Shown here: positions 34,441 to 42,906 of the stretch, piece after piece
Numbering within the stretch: the first letter of the stretch is position 1
Layout of the letters: every line of letters starts with the position of its first letter
Source: Segatella copri
GTDB lineage: Bacteria; Bacteroidota; Bacteroidia; Bacteroidales; Bacteroidaceae
DNA: 53,524 bases
Assembly (NCBI RefSeq): GCF_019127135.1
Contig: NZ_JAHOEA010000027.1
Coordinates: forward strand, 1-53,524
Direction: 5' to 3'
Translations under genes and position numbers: made by a program
The notes under the pieces: generated by a model
The model's database searches: none
What the model saw: only the letters and a program-made list of their open reading frames with translations
Told to the model about the DNA's origin: nothing

Positions 34441-34914
34441 TTATCCCTTTCTTCCGAAATCGGCTGGAATCTCGCCCCATTTCTTCGTCTCCCATTTTAT
34501 AATAGGTATGTTGATGGGGTGGGTGCGGAGCCAGTTTTCGGCTCGGGCGATGACCTGGTAGAGCTGTTCGGTCTGGGGAGTGCGCTCCAGTTTGGTCTTG
34601 CATTGTTTCTTGCTTACCCATAGCTGGGCATTCACGCTGTCGCTATAAATTATCTTGTCGGTAATGCCCTTCTGCTGCATCAGGGCGAGGGCATGGACGA
34701 TGGCGAGAAACTCACCGATGTTGTTGGTGCCGTGGATAGGACCATAGTGGAAAACCTGGGCACCGGTCTGAAGGTCGATGCATTGGTATTCCATCGGACC
34801 GGGATTGCCGGAACAGGCGGCATCCACAGCCCAAGCGTTGGCTCTTACCTCGTTGGGTAGAGGCAAAACGGTATCGTTTCTCCATGAAGGAGGATTTACG
34901 GGCATTTTATTCAT
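34441..34914 (-). CDS. Ribonuclease H
   Basis: This 157-aa protein has the RNase HI fold. The acidic residues are in place: D31 (AWAVDAACSGNPGP), E68 (GTNNIGEFLAIVHAL), D92 (IIYSDSVNAQLWV) and a final D near the end (IPADFGRKG). It removes RNA from RNA-DNA hybrids. An N-terminal extension before the first strand resembles those of Bacteroidota RNase H proteins, but no RNA-binding viroplasmin domain is visible. The frame continues to an ATG at 34971, but that part reads through the downstream part of the argS terminator; the ATG at 34914 is chosen, and 34905 is also possible. Confidence 0.9.
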   Translation of the reverse strand: MNKMPVNPPSWRNDTVLPLPNEVRANAWAVDAACSGNPGPMEYQCIDLQTGAQVFHYGPIHGTNNIGEFLAIVHALALMQQKGITDKIIYSDSVNAQLWVSKKQCKTKLERTPQTEQLYQVIARAENWLRTHPINIPIIKWETKKWGEIPADFGRKG

Positions 34915-34962
34915 CTTTTTTCTTTTTGGGGTTGGAAAACAAAAAGGATTGGCTAAAACTGA

Positions 34963-35006
34963 AATGAGCATGCACCTTGGAGTCGAGCTCCAGGGCCATG
35001 CTCATT
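34963..35006 (-). terminator. Terminator-like hairpin after argS
   Basis: AATGAGCATG (34963-34972) pairs with CATGCTCATT (34997-35006), with a nested CCTTGGAG/CTCCAGG stem. It is followed on the minus strand by TTCAGTTTTAG, so the U-tract is weak. Confidence 0.65.
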
Positions 35007-35067
35007 ATGTCAAATAGTCAATATTTTTTTATTTTTAAATTGTAGGTTATTATATCTTATGTATATA

Positions 35068-36888
35068 TTACATTCTTTCTGGAACCTCGATGCCGAGCAG
35101 AGACATACCGTTCTTCAGAATCTTAGCCACGTTGGCTGCAAGAACCAGACGGGTAATCTTCTCAGCCTCGCTCTCTGCATTCAGGATGCTGTAGTCGTGA
35201 TAGAACTGGTTGAACTCCTTGGTCAACTCATAGCAGTAGTTAGCGATACCGCCAGGGTTGTAGTTGTTGCCGGCATCAGCTACAGCTGTAGCAAAGTCGT
35301 TCATCTTCTGGATGAGGTCGATCTCCTTCTCGTTGATAGGAGCATCTGCACCCAACTCTGCAGGAATTTCGATGCCCTCGGCTGCTGCCTTGCGCATGAT
35401 GCTGCGGATACGAGCGTAGGTATACTGGATGAAAGGACCTGTGTTGCCGTTGAAGTCGATACTCTCTTCTGGATTGAAGAGCATGTTCTTGCGGGCATCT
35501 ACCTTGAGGATGAAGTACTTCAACGCTCCGAGACCCACGATGCGTGAAATCTCCTGGCGCTCTTCCTCGCTCATGTCCTTGAACTTGCCGAGCTCATCGC
35601 TTGTCTGGCGAGCGTCCTTGATCATCTCTGCCATCAGGTCATCAGCATCTACTACGGTTCCCTCGCGGCTCTTCATCTTACCGTTAGGCAACTCTACCAT
35701 TCCGTAAGAGAAGTGAACCAAGTCCTTGCCCCACTTGAAACCGAGACGGTCGAGCAGGATAGAGAGCACCTGGAAGTGGTAGTTCTGCTCGTTACCTACT
35801 ACGTAGATCATCTTGTCGATAGGGAAGTCCTTGAAGCGGAGATCGGCAGTACCGATGTCCTGAGTCATGTAAACAGAAGTACCGTCAGAACGGAGCAGGA
35901 GCTTCTGGTCGAGACCCTCGTTGGTGAGGTCAGCCCAAACAGAGTTGTCATCCTTGCGGAAGAAGAGACCCTTCTCCAATCCTTCTTCTACCTTTTTCTT
36001 ACCCTCGAGGTAAGTATTTGACTCATAATATATCTTGTCGAAACTTACACCCATCATCTTGTAAGTCTCATCGAAGCCAGCGTAAACCCAGCTGTTCATC
36101 TTCTGCCAGAGAGCGCGAACCTCAGGGTCGTTGTTCTCCCACTTCACGAGCATTTCGTGAGCCTCCTTAATCAGCGGAGCCTCTACCTTAGCTTTCTCTG
36201 TGGCAGCTTCCTCGTCCATGCCATCCTTCATATACTGAGCCTTGAGTTCTGCGATTTCCTCACGATAGTGCTTGTCGAAGGCTACATAGTAGTCGCCGAT
36301 GAGGTGGTCGCCCTTCTTGCCAGAAGTTTCAGGAGTTTCGCCATTGCCCCATTTGAGCCAGGCGAGCATAGACTTGCAGATGTGGATACCACGGTCGTTA
36401 ACGATGTTTGTCTTGATTACCTTGTTGCCGTTAGCCTCCATAATCTGAGCCAGAGACCAGCCGAGGAGGTTGTTGCGGACGTGACCGAGGTGGAGAGGCT
36501 TGTTGGTGTTAGGAGAAGAGTACTCGATCATGACGAGCGGGCTGTTCTCTGTAACTGGCTTCTCGCCAAACTTAGGGTCAGCGTTGATGGTGTTCAAGAG
36601 TCCTACCCAAGCGGCAGGAGCGATAGAAAGGTTGAGGAAACCCTTTACCACGTTGAAGTCTGCGATAACATTAGCGCAGTTTTTCTTCAGGTATTCGCCG
36701 ATTTCCTGTGCTGTATCCTCAGGTTTTTTCTTTGACATCTTGAGGAATGGGAATACGACGAGGGTAAGGTTACCTTCGAAATTACTCTTGGTCTTCTGCA
36801 GGGCTACCATCTTCTCTGGCACGTCCTGACCATAAAGCTCCTTCACCGCGGCGATGACAGAGCTGATGATTTCGTTTTCTATCTTCAT
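35068..36888 (-). CDS. argS: Arginine--tRNA ligase
   Basis: It charges tRNA-Arg. The 606-aa protein has the N-terminal additional domain, the class I HIGH motif (NTNKPLHLGHVRNNLLG), the ArgRS-specific segment SFDKIYYESNTYLEGKK, and the C-terminal anticodon-binding DALR domain ending in GMSLLGIEVPERM. The family lacks a canonical KMSKS, and here the equivalent region reads GKMKSREGTVV. A TAAATTTG box lies 88 nt upstream. Confidence 0.97.
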   Translation of the reverse strand: MKIENEIISSVIAAVKELYGQDVPEKMVALQKTKSNFEGNLTLVVFPFLKMSKKKPEDTAQEIGEYLKKNCANVIADFNVVKGFLNLSIAPAAWVGLLNTINADPKFGEKPVTENSPLVMIEYSSPNTNKPLHLGHVRNNLLGWSLAQIMEANGNKVIKTNIVNDRGIHICKSMLAWLKWGNGETPETSGKKGDHLIGDYYVAFDKHYREEIAELKAQYMKDGMDEEAATEKAKVEAPLIKEAHEMLVKWENNDPEVRALWQKMNSWVYAGFDETYKMMGVSFDKIYYESNTYLEGKKKVEEGLEKGLFFRKDDNSVWADLTNEGLDQKLLLRSDGTSVYMTQDIGTADLRFKDFPIDKMIYVVGNEQNYHFQVLSILLDRLGFKWGKDLVHFSYGMVELPNGKMKSREGTVVDADDLMAEMIKDARQTSDELGKFKDMSEEERQEISRIVGLGALKYFILKVDARKNMLFNPEESIDFNGNTGPFIQYTYARIRSIMRKAAAEGIEIPAELGADAPINEKEIDLIQKMNDFATAVADAGNNYNPGGIANYCYELTKEFNQFYHDYSILNAESEAEKITRLVLAANVAKILKNGMSLLGIEVPERM

Positions 36889-36976
36889 TATTTAATATAT
36901 CTTTTTTACCGGTAAAATTATCTTTCTAAACTGATTGAAGAGGGATTTGCAAGTTCCCTTTCCGTTTATGCGGCTG

Positions 36977-36984
36977 CAAATTTA
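36977..36984 (-). promoter_or_regulatory. -7 box of the argS promoter
   Basis: TAAATTTG on the minus strand matches TAnnTTTG. The -33 TTTG is not clear. Confidence 0.5.
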
Positions 36985-37178
36985 CAAATAATAATTGAAT
37001 TGTGAAAGAAAAGTTAGCACATTCTTTTGTTTTTTGTCGCATTCTTTAGTTTTTTATTGCTTTTGCAACAGAAAAGAAGTCTTACAAGGCTTTTGAAGGA
37101 GGCTTTTTATAAGAGGATTCTAGGAAGAAAGGAAAGAGAAACGGAACTAAAAACGAAAAAAGTAGATAGAAAAAGCGA

Positions 37179-37217
37179 AAAAGGAGCAAAGACCATGAAT
37201 AAGTCTCTACTCCTTTT
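37179..37217 (-). terminator. Terminator of the 63-aa gene
   Basis: AAAAGGAG (37179-37186) pairs with CTCCTTTT (37210-37217), with an inner AGAC/GTCT pair. The minus strand runs on into TTTTCGC. Confidence 0.65.
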
Positions 37218-37277
37218 CGTATCATTTGATAGTTGGATTTAACTTCATTTCTTGATGTTGGATTTTGCTTCCGTGAA

Positions 37278-37469
37278 TTACCCCTCGAGGATAATAGCTG
37301 CCACGTCTTCGGGCGAATTCCATAGGATTCCGTCTTGCAACTCATCGTCGGTAAATCCGTTGAGTGCTTCCTGTGCTTCCTTTGGAGTAATGGCTGGAGT
37401 GCCGTCCTCGTTCTTAGTTTCGAGCAAAGCCTGCAAGATGGCTGCTCTGTATTCTTCGATTGTCATCAT
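37278..37469 (-). CDS. Conserved small protein, 63 aa
   Basis: An acidic, probably helical cytoplasmic protein (MMTIEEYRAAILQALLETKN start; PKEAQEALNGFTDDELQDG; DVAAIILEG end). A full housekeeping promoter lies upstream and a hairpin terminator downstream, so it forms its own transcription unit. No family is recognised with certainty. Translation could start at either of two adjacent ATG codons. Confidence 0.75.
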   Translation of the reverse strand: MMTIEEYRAAILQALLETKNEDGTPAITPKEAQEALNGFTDDELQDGILWNSPEDVAAIILEG

Positions 37470-37505
37470 AATTTTTATCTCGTTTCGTTGTTTATTTTAT
37501 GATGG

Positions 37506-37538
37506 CAAAGATACTGCATTTTTTTGGAAATACCAAAC
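37506..37538 (-). promoter_or_regulatory. Promoter of the 63-aa gene
   Basis: On the minus strand TTTG (37538-37535), 21 nt, then TATCTTTG (37513-37506): a good match to the Bacteroidota consensus. Confidence 0.65.
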
Positions 37539-37564
37539 TTTTTTGTCTTTTTCTTACAAAACTC

Positions 37565-37602
37565 TGTCCAACAATTAGACGGCTGTGTCTAATTATTAGA
37601 CA
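37565..37602. promoter_or_regulatory. Two palindromic activator sites upstream of the exporter operon
   Basis: TGTCTAATTATTAGACA (37586-37602) is a perfect 17-bp palindrome. TGTCCAACAATTAGACG (37565-37581) is a weaker copy. Their centres are 21 bp apart, two helical turns, as in tandem sites for NtrC-type activators. A further half site TTGTCTAA lies at 37622-37629. The same palindrome precedes the regulator gene at 46239-46255. Confidence 0.75.
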
Positions 37603-37657
37603 GCTTGCTTGATAAGGGCTTTTGTCTAAGTGCTTGATTATCAGGAGAAGTTCTATT

Positions 37658-37674
37658 TTGGCACGGCTCTTGTC
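37658..37674 (+). promoter_or_regulatory. Sigma-54 (-24/-12) promoter of the exporter operon
   Basis: TTGGCAC-GGCTC-TTGTC: GG at 37660-37661, ten bases, then GT at 37672-37673. Consensus is TGGCAC-N5-TTGC; only the C/T of the -12 box differs. The predicted start is only a few nt before the ATG at 37689. Confidence 0.75.
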
Positions 37675-37688
37675 CTAATCATACCAAA

Positions 37689-39044
37689 ATGAAGAAGATT
37701 ATGAAAAGAATAGGAATATTGATAGGGTGGCTGGTCTGGGCGGCTGGCGTCTCGGCACAGAGCTGGAGCCTTGACGACTGCATGAAATACGCCGTGGAGC
37801 ACGCCACGGAGGTGAAGCGTGAGGTGGTAAACGCCCGCCAACGCAAGCAGGATTACCAGCATGCTGTGGCAGGATTCCTGCCAACTGTATCGGGAGGCGT
37901 GCAGGGACAGTATGCCTGGGGACGAAACATCGACCCGGAAACCAATACTTATAATAATGTAACGACATTCAACAACTACTATCAGCTTTATGCCGAACTG
38001 AATGTCTTCGATGGTTTCGCCACCATCAACGCCTTGAAGCAGGCTAAGCTGAGTCGGGATTATTCTGCCACGGCGATGCAGAAGATTCAGGACGATAGAG
38101 CCATCGACGTGATGCAGAAATATGTGGATGCTGCCTATGCTGAGGCAAGCATTCAGATAGCAAGCGAGAAACTGAACGAAAGCAAGCGGATGCTGGATAA
38201 GATGAAGCGCCTGTATGAACTGGGCGAGAAGGGGCGCCCGGATGTGGTGCAGATGGAATCGCAGGTGGCAGAAGATGAATACAATCTTACTCATCAGGAG
38301 AATGTGGCAAAACAGAGTCTGCTCGCCTTGAAATCCGCGATGAATTTTCCGGTGGATGAAGAACTGAAAATCCAGATAGTTGAAGAGCGGAATCTGAAGC
38401 TAAAGGCAGAAAATAAAGAGGTTTCAGCTTCTTATACAAATTCCGAAGCCATTTTCCAGGGCTTTCAGAATATCTCTCCCGATTTAAAGTCGGCAGAATA
38501 CGAAGTGGAGCGGGCACGGTATGATTACAAGATAGCAAAAGGCAGATTGCTGCCATCACTCTCTCTCGGTGGCGGCATTTCTACCAACTATTATAAGAAT
38601 CTCTCTCAGAAAGGGCAATACGATGGTTTTGCCTCGCAGTTTCGCAACAACCAGGGCGAATACCTCGCGTTGACCCTTTCCATACCTATTTATAATAGCG
38701 ACCGATGGCACAGCGTGAAGAAGGCACGCAACGACTGGCAACTGGCGCAGGTGAATCTGGAGGAAACCCGTCGCAAGCTTCACGACCAGATAGCCCAGGC
38801 GGTAATGGATGCAGAGGGTTACGCCAAGGAGTTGCATCAGATGCAGAAGAAGGTTGCCTCTGATTCGCTCGCCTATCACATGTCGAGCCGGAAGTTTGAA
38901 GAAGGAATGCTTTCCACCTTCGATCTTCATACCGCAGCCCAGACGCTTCTGGAAAGCAGAATCAAGGAACTCCAGATGCAGATGCTGCTCATTATCAAAC
39001 AGAGGCTGGTTGCTTATTATCAGGGAGAAAATTTAATTAAATAA
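37689..39044 (+). CDS. TolC-family outer-membrane efflux protein
   Basis: This 451-aa protein forms the outer-membrane channel of a tripartite exporter. It has a signal peptide (IGILIGWLVWAAGVSAQSWS) and two outer-membrane-efflux repeats of long helices (YAVEHATEVKREVVNARQRK; KMKRLYELGEKGRPDVVQME; SLALTLSIPIYNSDRWHSV, which is the usual PIYNS loop). The start is at 37689 or at 37701; the short leader after the sigma-54 start makes 37701 attractive. The adaptor gene follows by 56 nt, across a TTCACTCTTCAC repeat. Confidence 0.93.
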   Translation: MKKIMKRIGILIGWLVWAAGVSAQSWSLDDCMKYAVEHATEVKREVVNARQRKQDYQHAVAGFLPTVSGGVQGQYAWGRNIDPETNTYNNVTTFNNYYQLYAELNVFDGFATINALKQAKLSRDYSATAMQKIQDDRAIDVMQKYVDAAYAEASIQIASEKLNESKRMLDKMKRLYELGEKGRPDVVQMESQVAEDEYNLTHQENVAKQSLLALKSAMNFPVDEELKIQIVEERNLKLKAENKEVSASYTNSEAIFQGFQNISPDLKSAEYEVERARYDYKIAKGRLLPSLSLGGGISTNYYKNLSQKGQYDGFASQFRNNQGEYLALTLSIPIYNSDRWHSVKKARNDWQLAQVNLEETRRKLHDQIAQAVMDAEGYAKELHQMQKKVASDSLAYHMSSRKFEEGMLSTFDLHTAAQTLLESRIKELQMQMLLIIKQRLVAYYQGENLIK

Positions 39045-39059
39045 ACATGGAGAATGCAA

Positions 39060-39099
39060 GTGAATTCTTCACTTTTCGTTCTTCACTCTTCACTTAAAT
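39060..39099. repeat. GAATTCTTCAC... repeat between the efflux and adaptor genes
   Basis: TTCACTTTTCGTTCTTCACT CTTCACTTAAATT. The same pieces in another order lie between the regulator and kinase genes at 44803-44838. Confidence 0.8.
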
Positions 39100-39100
39100 T

Positions 39101-40354
39101 ATGGATATAAAGATAGAAAAGAAAAAATATCTCGTGCCTCGCAAGTACTGGGCATGGATTGGCGGAGGAGCGGTTTTGATCGCAGTCCTCATTTGGTTGG
39201 GATTGGGCAATTTCTCTTCCACCCTGAAGGTGGACAGGAAGGGATTGAGCATCGGAACCGTGGAGAAGGCGCAGTTCAACGATTATGTTTCGGTGGATGG
39301 CCAGGTGGTTCCTATCTCCGTGGTGCAGATCAGTTCCGAGGAAGGCGGTATCGTTCTGGAGAAAGTGGTGGATGAAGGCGCCCACGTGAACAAGGGCGAT
39401 GTGATCGTGAAACTGAGCAATTCGAATCTCGATCTGGAGATTCTGAATGCCGAGAGCGAACTTGCCGAAAAGCAGGACATGCTTCGCAACACCCAGATTT
39501 CGATGGAGCAGGACCGTCTGAACAATAGCAACGAGGAACTTTCGCTTTCGCAGGATGTCATTACCAAGCGCCGTTCCTATCAGCATCAGGAGGCGTTGCA
39601 CAAGGAAGAACTCAATTCGCGCGAGGAGTATCTCAAGGCAAAGGAAGATTACGACCTTGCCGTCAAGAAGCATGCGCTCATCAGCAAGCGATTGAAGAAG
39701 GATGCCCAGTTGCGCCGTTCGCAGATGGAGCAGATGGGCGATAATCTGGAAGCCATGCAGAAGAATGTGCAACTGGTTCGCCAGCGCAAGGAGAAGCTGA
39801 ACATCCGCAGCACCATTTCGGGCGAAATCGGTTTGCTCGATGTGGAGTTGGGACAGAGCATTTCTGCCGGACAGAAGATAGGAGTCATCAACGACCTCAG
39901 CGATTTCAAGGTGCAGGCGCAGGTAGATGAGCATTACATCGACCGGGTAAAACCGGGACTTACTGCTACCTTCGACCAGAACGGCAAGCATTATCTCCTG
40001 CAGGTTCGCAAGGTTTATCCCGAGGTAAGAGATGGCAGATTCCGCATCGACTTCATTTTTAAGGGCGTTCGCCCTAGCAACATCCGAACCGGTCAGACTT
40101 ATTATGTAGATTTGCAGCTCGGCCAGTCTAAGCAGGCAATAATCATCCCTAAGGGCACGTTTTATAGTGTAACGGGCGGTCAATGGATCTTTGTATTAGA
40201 CAAGAGTGGCAAGAAGGCTTATCGCCGAAAGATAACCATCGGTCGCCAGAATCCTCAGTATTATGAGGTAATTGAGGGCTTGGAGCCGGGCGAGCAGGTT
40301 ATCGTTAGCGGCTACGAGGCCTATAAGGATAATGATGTATTAGTTTTTAATTAG
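39101..40354 (+). CDS. Periplasmic adaptor of an ABC exporter (HlyD/MacA-like)
   Basis: This 417-aa membrane-fusion protein has one N-terminal membrane span (WAWIGGGAVLIAVLIWLGLG), a biotinyl-lipoyl-like half (VQISSEEGGIVLEKVVDEGA, then GEIGLLDVELGQSISAGQKI), a long coiled coil between them (about residues 105-245, ending near LVRQRKEKLNIRS), a beta-barrel domain (DEHYIDRVKPGLTATFDQN), and the C-terminal part (YYEVIEGLEPGEQVIVSGYE). It bridges the FtsX/ABC pump and the TolC-like channel, in the second position of the operon. Confidence 0.94.
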   Translation: MDIKIEKKKYLVPRKYWAWIGGGAVLIAVLIWLGLGNFSSTLKVDRKGLSIGTVEKAQFNDYVSVDGQVVPISVVQISSEEGGIVLEKVVDEGAHVNKGDVIVKLSNSNLDLEILNAESELAEKQDMLRNTQISMEQDRLNNSNEELSLSQDVITKRRSYQHQEALHKEELNSREEYLKAKEDYDLAVKKHALISKRLKKDAQLRRSQMEQMGDNLEAMQKNVQLVRQRKEKLNIRSTISGEIGLLDVELGQSISAGQKIGVINDLSDFKVQAQVDEHYIDRVKPGLTATFDQNGKHYLLQVRKVYPEVRDGRFRIDFIFKGVRPSNIRTGQTYYVDLQLGQSKQAIIIPKGTFYSVTGGQWIFVLDKSGKKAYRRKITIGRQNPQYYEVIEGLEPGEQVIVSGYEAYKDNDVLVFN

Positions 40355-40396
40355 TAGTGATTAGTTAGTAATGATTAGTTAGTAGTGATTAGTGAT
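40352..40396. repeat. TAGTGATTAG tandem repeat
   Basis: Three imperfect 15-bp units (TTAGTAGTGATTAG, TTAGTAATGATTAG, TTAGTAGTGATTAG) between the adaptor and permease genes. A short GGGCTAACGCCC-type hairpin follows at about 40402-40413. Confidence 0.75.
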
Positions 40397-40432
40397 AAAT
40401 TGGGCTAACGCCCTTGAAACAGGATATTTGAT

Positions 40433-42832
40433 ATGAATTATATTATTAACGCATTCAAGAATCTGCCGCGAAGGGGCCAGCACAATTTCGTGAAGATTTT
40501 GTGTCTGGCGCTCGGATTGGCAATCAGTTCGGTAATTATTGCCGAGATTTATTTCGAGCAGACTTACGATACGTATTTCCCTAGTTGGGAAAGGACGTAT
40601 CAGATTTCTGAAGTGGGCAGTATGCCAAGCTTCAATGGTAGTAAACCTTTTAGTTTTAACCAGACATCTGGAGCGATTGCCCCTGGTGTGAAGGATTATG
40701 CTCCAATGGTAGAAGCTGCTACAAGATTTGTTGATATGGATAAAGAACAATGCAAGTTGGAAAATCAAAACTGCATGGAGGCTAACGTTTTGATGGCAGA
40801 CAGTTGTTTCTTTGATATTTTCCCGCAAAAGATATTGATGGGAAAGGCAAAGGAAACTTTATCTCGTCCGCTATATTGCATGATTGATTCCAAATTGGCA
40901 GAGCAAATAGGAGGAAATGTGGTAGGCAAGCATTTTACTATTCCTGAATATCCAGGCAAAACATTCACTATAGGTGGCATTTTCGAGAGCTTTCCTTGGG
41001 GCGCATCTCTACATAACAGACAAATTTTGGTATCTTTATGCAGTATAGGAGACCTTTGGGGCTATGATGGCAGAAATCAATGGGTGGGAAATGACAACTA
41101 TTTCTCTTACATCCGTTTGGCAAAAGGACATGAGATAAGTGAACTTCGTCCTTACATCAAAAAAATGAAGAAAGACCATTTTACTGCAGAGGCGACTCAA
41201 ACGCCAGGATTCACCCTTGACTATGAATTTACTATACTCAGCGAGGTGTTTACCCAGAATTCTTATATCAAGATGATGGGATGGATTTTAGGCATTATAG
41301 CTTTCGTGTTGCTCTTCACTTCCGTGATGAACTATCTGCTTATCATCGTAGGAAATCTCGTGACTCGCTCTCGTGAGATGGCTGTCCGAAAATGTTATGG
41401 TGCAGAACCAAAGAATATTCATGCCATCATCTTTTCCGAGGCTTTGGTGCATGTGGGGTTGGCGGTAATCCTTGCTGCTGTTCTCGTGTTTCTTTGCAAG
41501 GGAACCATCGAGAATTTCCTCTCTGCCCCTATAAGTACGTTGGTGTTCAATCGTGGCAGTTGGATATTGGTTTCCATCTGTTTATTGGTATTGTTGGTAG
41601 GTGGATTGGTTCCAGGTTGGCTCTACAATAAGATTCCCGTTGCCATTGCATTCCGAGGATATAATGAAAACCGTAACCGTTGGAAGTTAGCTCTTTTAGG
41701 TGTGCAGTTCGTTATTTCGGGCTTACTCTTTAGTTTGCTGTTTGTTGTCAATTGTCAGTATAGCTTGATGGTGAATATGGATCCTGGTTACGATTATGAA
41801 AATGTGGCTATCGTACATGTGGATGCTATCAATGGTGATCAACGCAGTCGATGTTTGTCCGAAATCAAGCGTATGCCGGGCGTGAAGGAGGTAGCATCTG
41901 CTTATTCTCTTCCGTTGGAAAGCTATGCAGTAAGTGGAAATAATGTGCAGTTGCCAGATGATAGAAAGTCGTTACAGCTTATCCATGATGCAGGGGGAGT
42001 AGATGACAACTATTTCAGGATGATGGGAATCGACTTTGTGCAAGGTTCGTTCTTTACAGAACGTAATGACAGTTCTCGCCAAGTGATTATTGATGAGGCT
42101 TTGGCTAAGAGATTAACTACACTCGGACATTGGAAAGATGGGGCTGTAGGAAAACGAATTTGGATTTCTTCACATTGTAATGAGGATGAAACGATGACGA
42201 TTTGTGGTGTTGTCAAGAATATCAAATATGGAACAGTTACTTCTGAGGGCGCAGAGTTCAAGAATATATCATACGTATATTTCTATGCTCCTTGGACAGC
42301 TTCTTATATGCTTGTCAAGTTCAATAATCTGACGGAAGATGCCTTAACTGAGTTGAGGAATAAGGTGCAGTCAATGTATCCTCACAACAAGGTGACGGTA
42401 CTCGACTATGAATCCGAGTTCAAGGCACAGTATGCTTCCCAGCTTAATTTCCGCAACGGAATCTTGGTTGCCGGCATCGTAACGATGATCATCGCCCTCT
42501 TCGGATTGGTGGGTTATACGAGTGATGAGGTGAACCGCCGCCGCAAGGAGATTGCGATAAGGAAGGTGAACGGAGCGAAGGTGAAGGATATTCTTCGCAT
42601 CTTCCTGAAGGACATTATGAAGATTGCCTTGCCTTGCATCATCGTGGGCGATTTGGGGGCTTGGCTGATAGCCAGACAATGGCTGATGTCGTTTAGCGAG
42701 AAGATTATGATGACGCCTTTGTTGTTTATCGGCGTTACCATCATCTTGCTCGTCATCATCGGGCTTTCCGTCGTCATCAACTGCTACAAGGTGGCGAATA
42801 GTAATCCAGTGAAGTATCTCAAGGATGAATAA
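40433..42832 (+). CDS. FtsX/MacB-type ABC transporter permease
   Basis: This 799-aa protein has eight predicted membrane spans, arranged as two FtsX units of four with large periplasmic loops: near residues 15-35, 280-305, 328-350, 362-385, 417-440, 678-700, 722-745 and 758-780. Each periplasmic part has the MacB_PCD pattern (FPSWERTYQISEVGSM; DPGYDYENVAIVHVD). It lacks a nucleotide-binding domain, which is supplied by the next gene. Cluster arrangement with TolC and HlyD genes points to export of a small molecule, peptide or lipoprotein-like substrate. The substrate is not known. Confidence 0.93.
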   Translation: MNYIINAFKNLPRRGQHNFVKILCLALGLAISSVIIAEIYFEQTYDTYFPSWERTYQISEVGSMPSFNGSKPFSFNQTSGAIAPGVKDYAPMVEAATRFVDMDKEQCKLENQNCMEANVLMADSCFFDIFPQKILMGKAKETLSRPLYCMIDSKLAEQIGGNVVGKHFTIPEYPGKTFTIGGIFESFPWGASLHNRQILVSLCSIGDLWGYDGRNQWVGNDNYFSYIRLAKGHEISELRPYIKKMKKDHFTAEATQTPGFTLDYEFTILSEVFTQNSYIKMMGWILGIIAFVLLFTSVMNYLLIIVGNLVTRSREMAVRKCYGAEPKNIHAIIFSEALVHVGLAVILAAVLVFLCKGTIENFLSAPISTLVFNRGSWILVSICLLVLLVGGLVPGWLYNKIPVAIAFRGYNENRNRWKLALLGVQFVISGLLFSLLFVVNCQYSLMVNMDPGYDYENVAIVHVDAINGDQRSRCLSEIKRMPGVKEVASAYSLPLESYAVSGNNVQLPDDRKSLQLIHDAGGVDDNYFRMMGIDFVQGSFFTERNDSSRQVIIDEALAKRLTTLGHWKDGAVGKRIWISSHCNEDETMTICGVVKNIKYGTVTSEGAEFKNISYVYFYAPWTASYMLVKFNNLTEDALTELRNKVQSMYPHNKVTVLDYESEFKAQYASQLNFRNGILVAGIVTMIIALFGLVGYTSDEVNRRRKEIAIRKVNGAKVKDILRIFLKDIMKIALPCIIVGDLGAWLIARQWLMSFSEKIMMTPLLFIGVTIILLVIIGLSVVINCYKVANSNPVKYLKDE

Positions 42833-42837
42833 GTCTC

Positions 42838-42906
42838 CCACAGATTTTCACAGATGATACAGATTTAAGGGCGTATGCCCAAATTAAACATTAAACATTA
42901 GAAGAA
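42838..42906. repeat. Short-period repeats between the permease and ATPase genes
   Basis: CACAGATTTTCACAGATGAT and ACAGATT copies at about 42840-42866, then GGGCGTATGCCC, then ATTAAACATTAAACATTAGA at about 42883-42902. Confidence 0.65.

Larger units (their letters stand above)
36889..37277. other. Gap between argS and the 63-aa gene
   Basis: It contains the argS promoter box (TAAATTTG on the minus strand, 36977-36984) and, at its far end, the terminator of the 63-aa gene (37179-37217). I see no convincing gene; the 71- and 87-codon frames are A-rich or overlap the terminator. Confidence 0.55.

Noticed and set aside
37027..37242. 71-codon frame near argS
   Set aside because: Lysine-rich product of A-rich DNA, overlaps the terminator of the 63-aa gene.
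39083..40183. Long antisense frame (366 codons) opposite the adaptor gene
   Set aside because: It mirrors the real adaptor gene, has no domain, and lacks a signal or promoter of its own.
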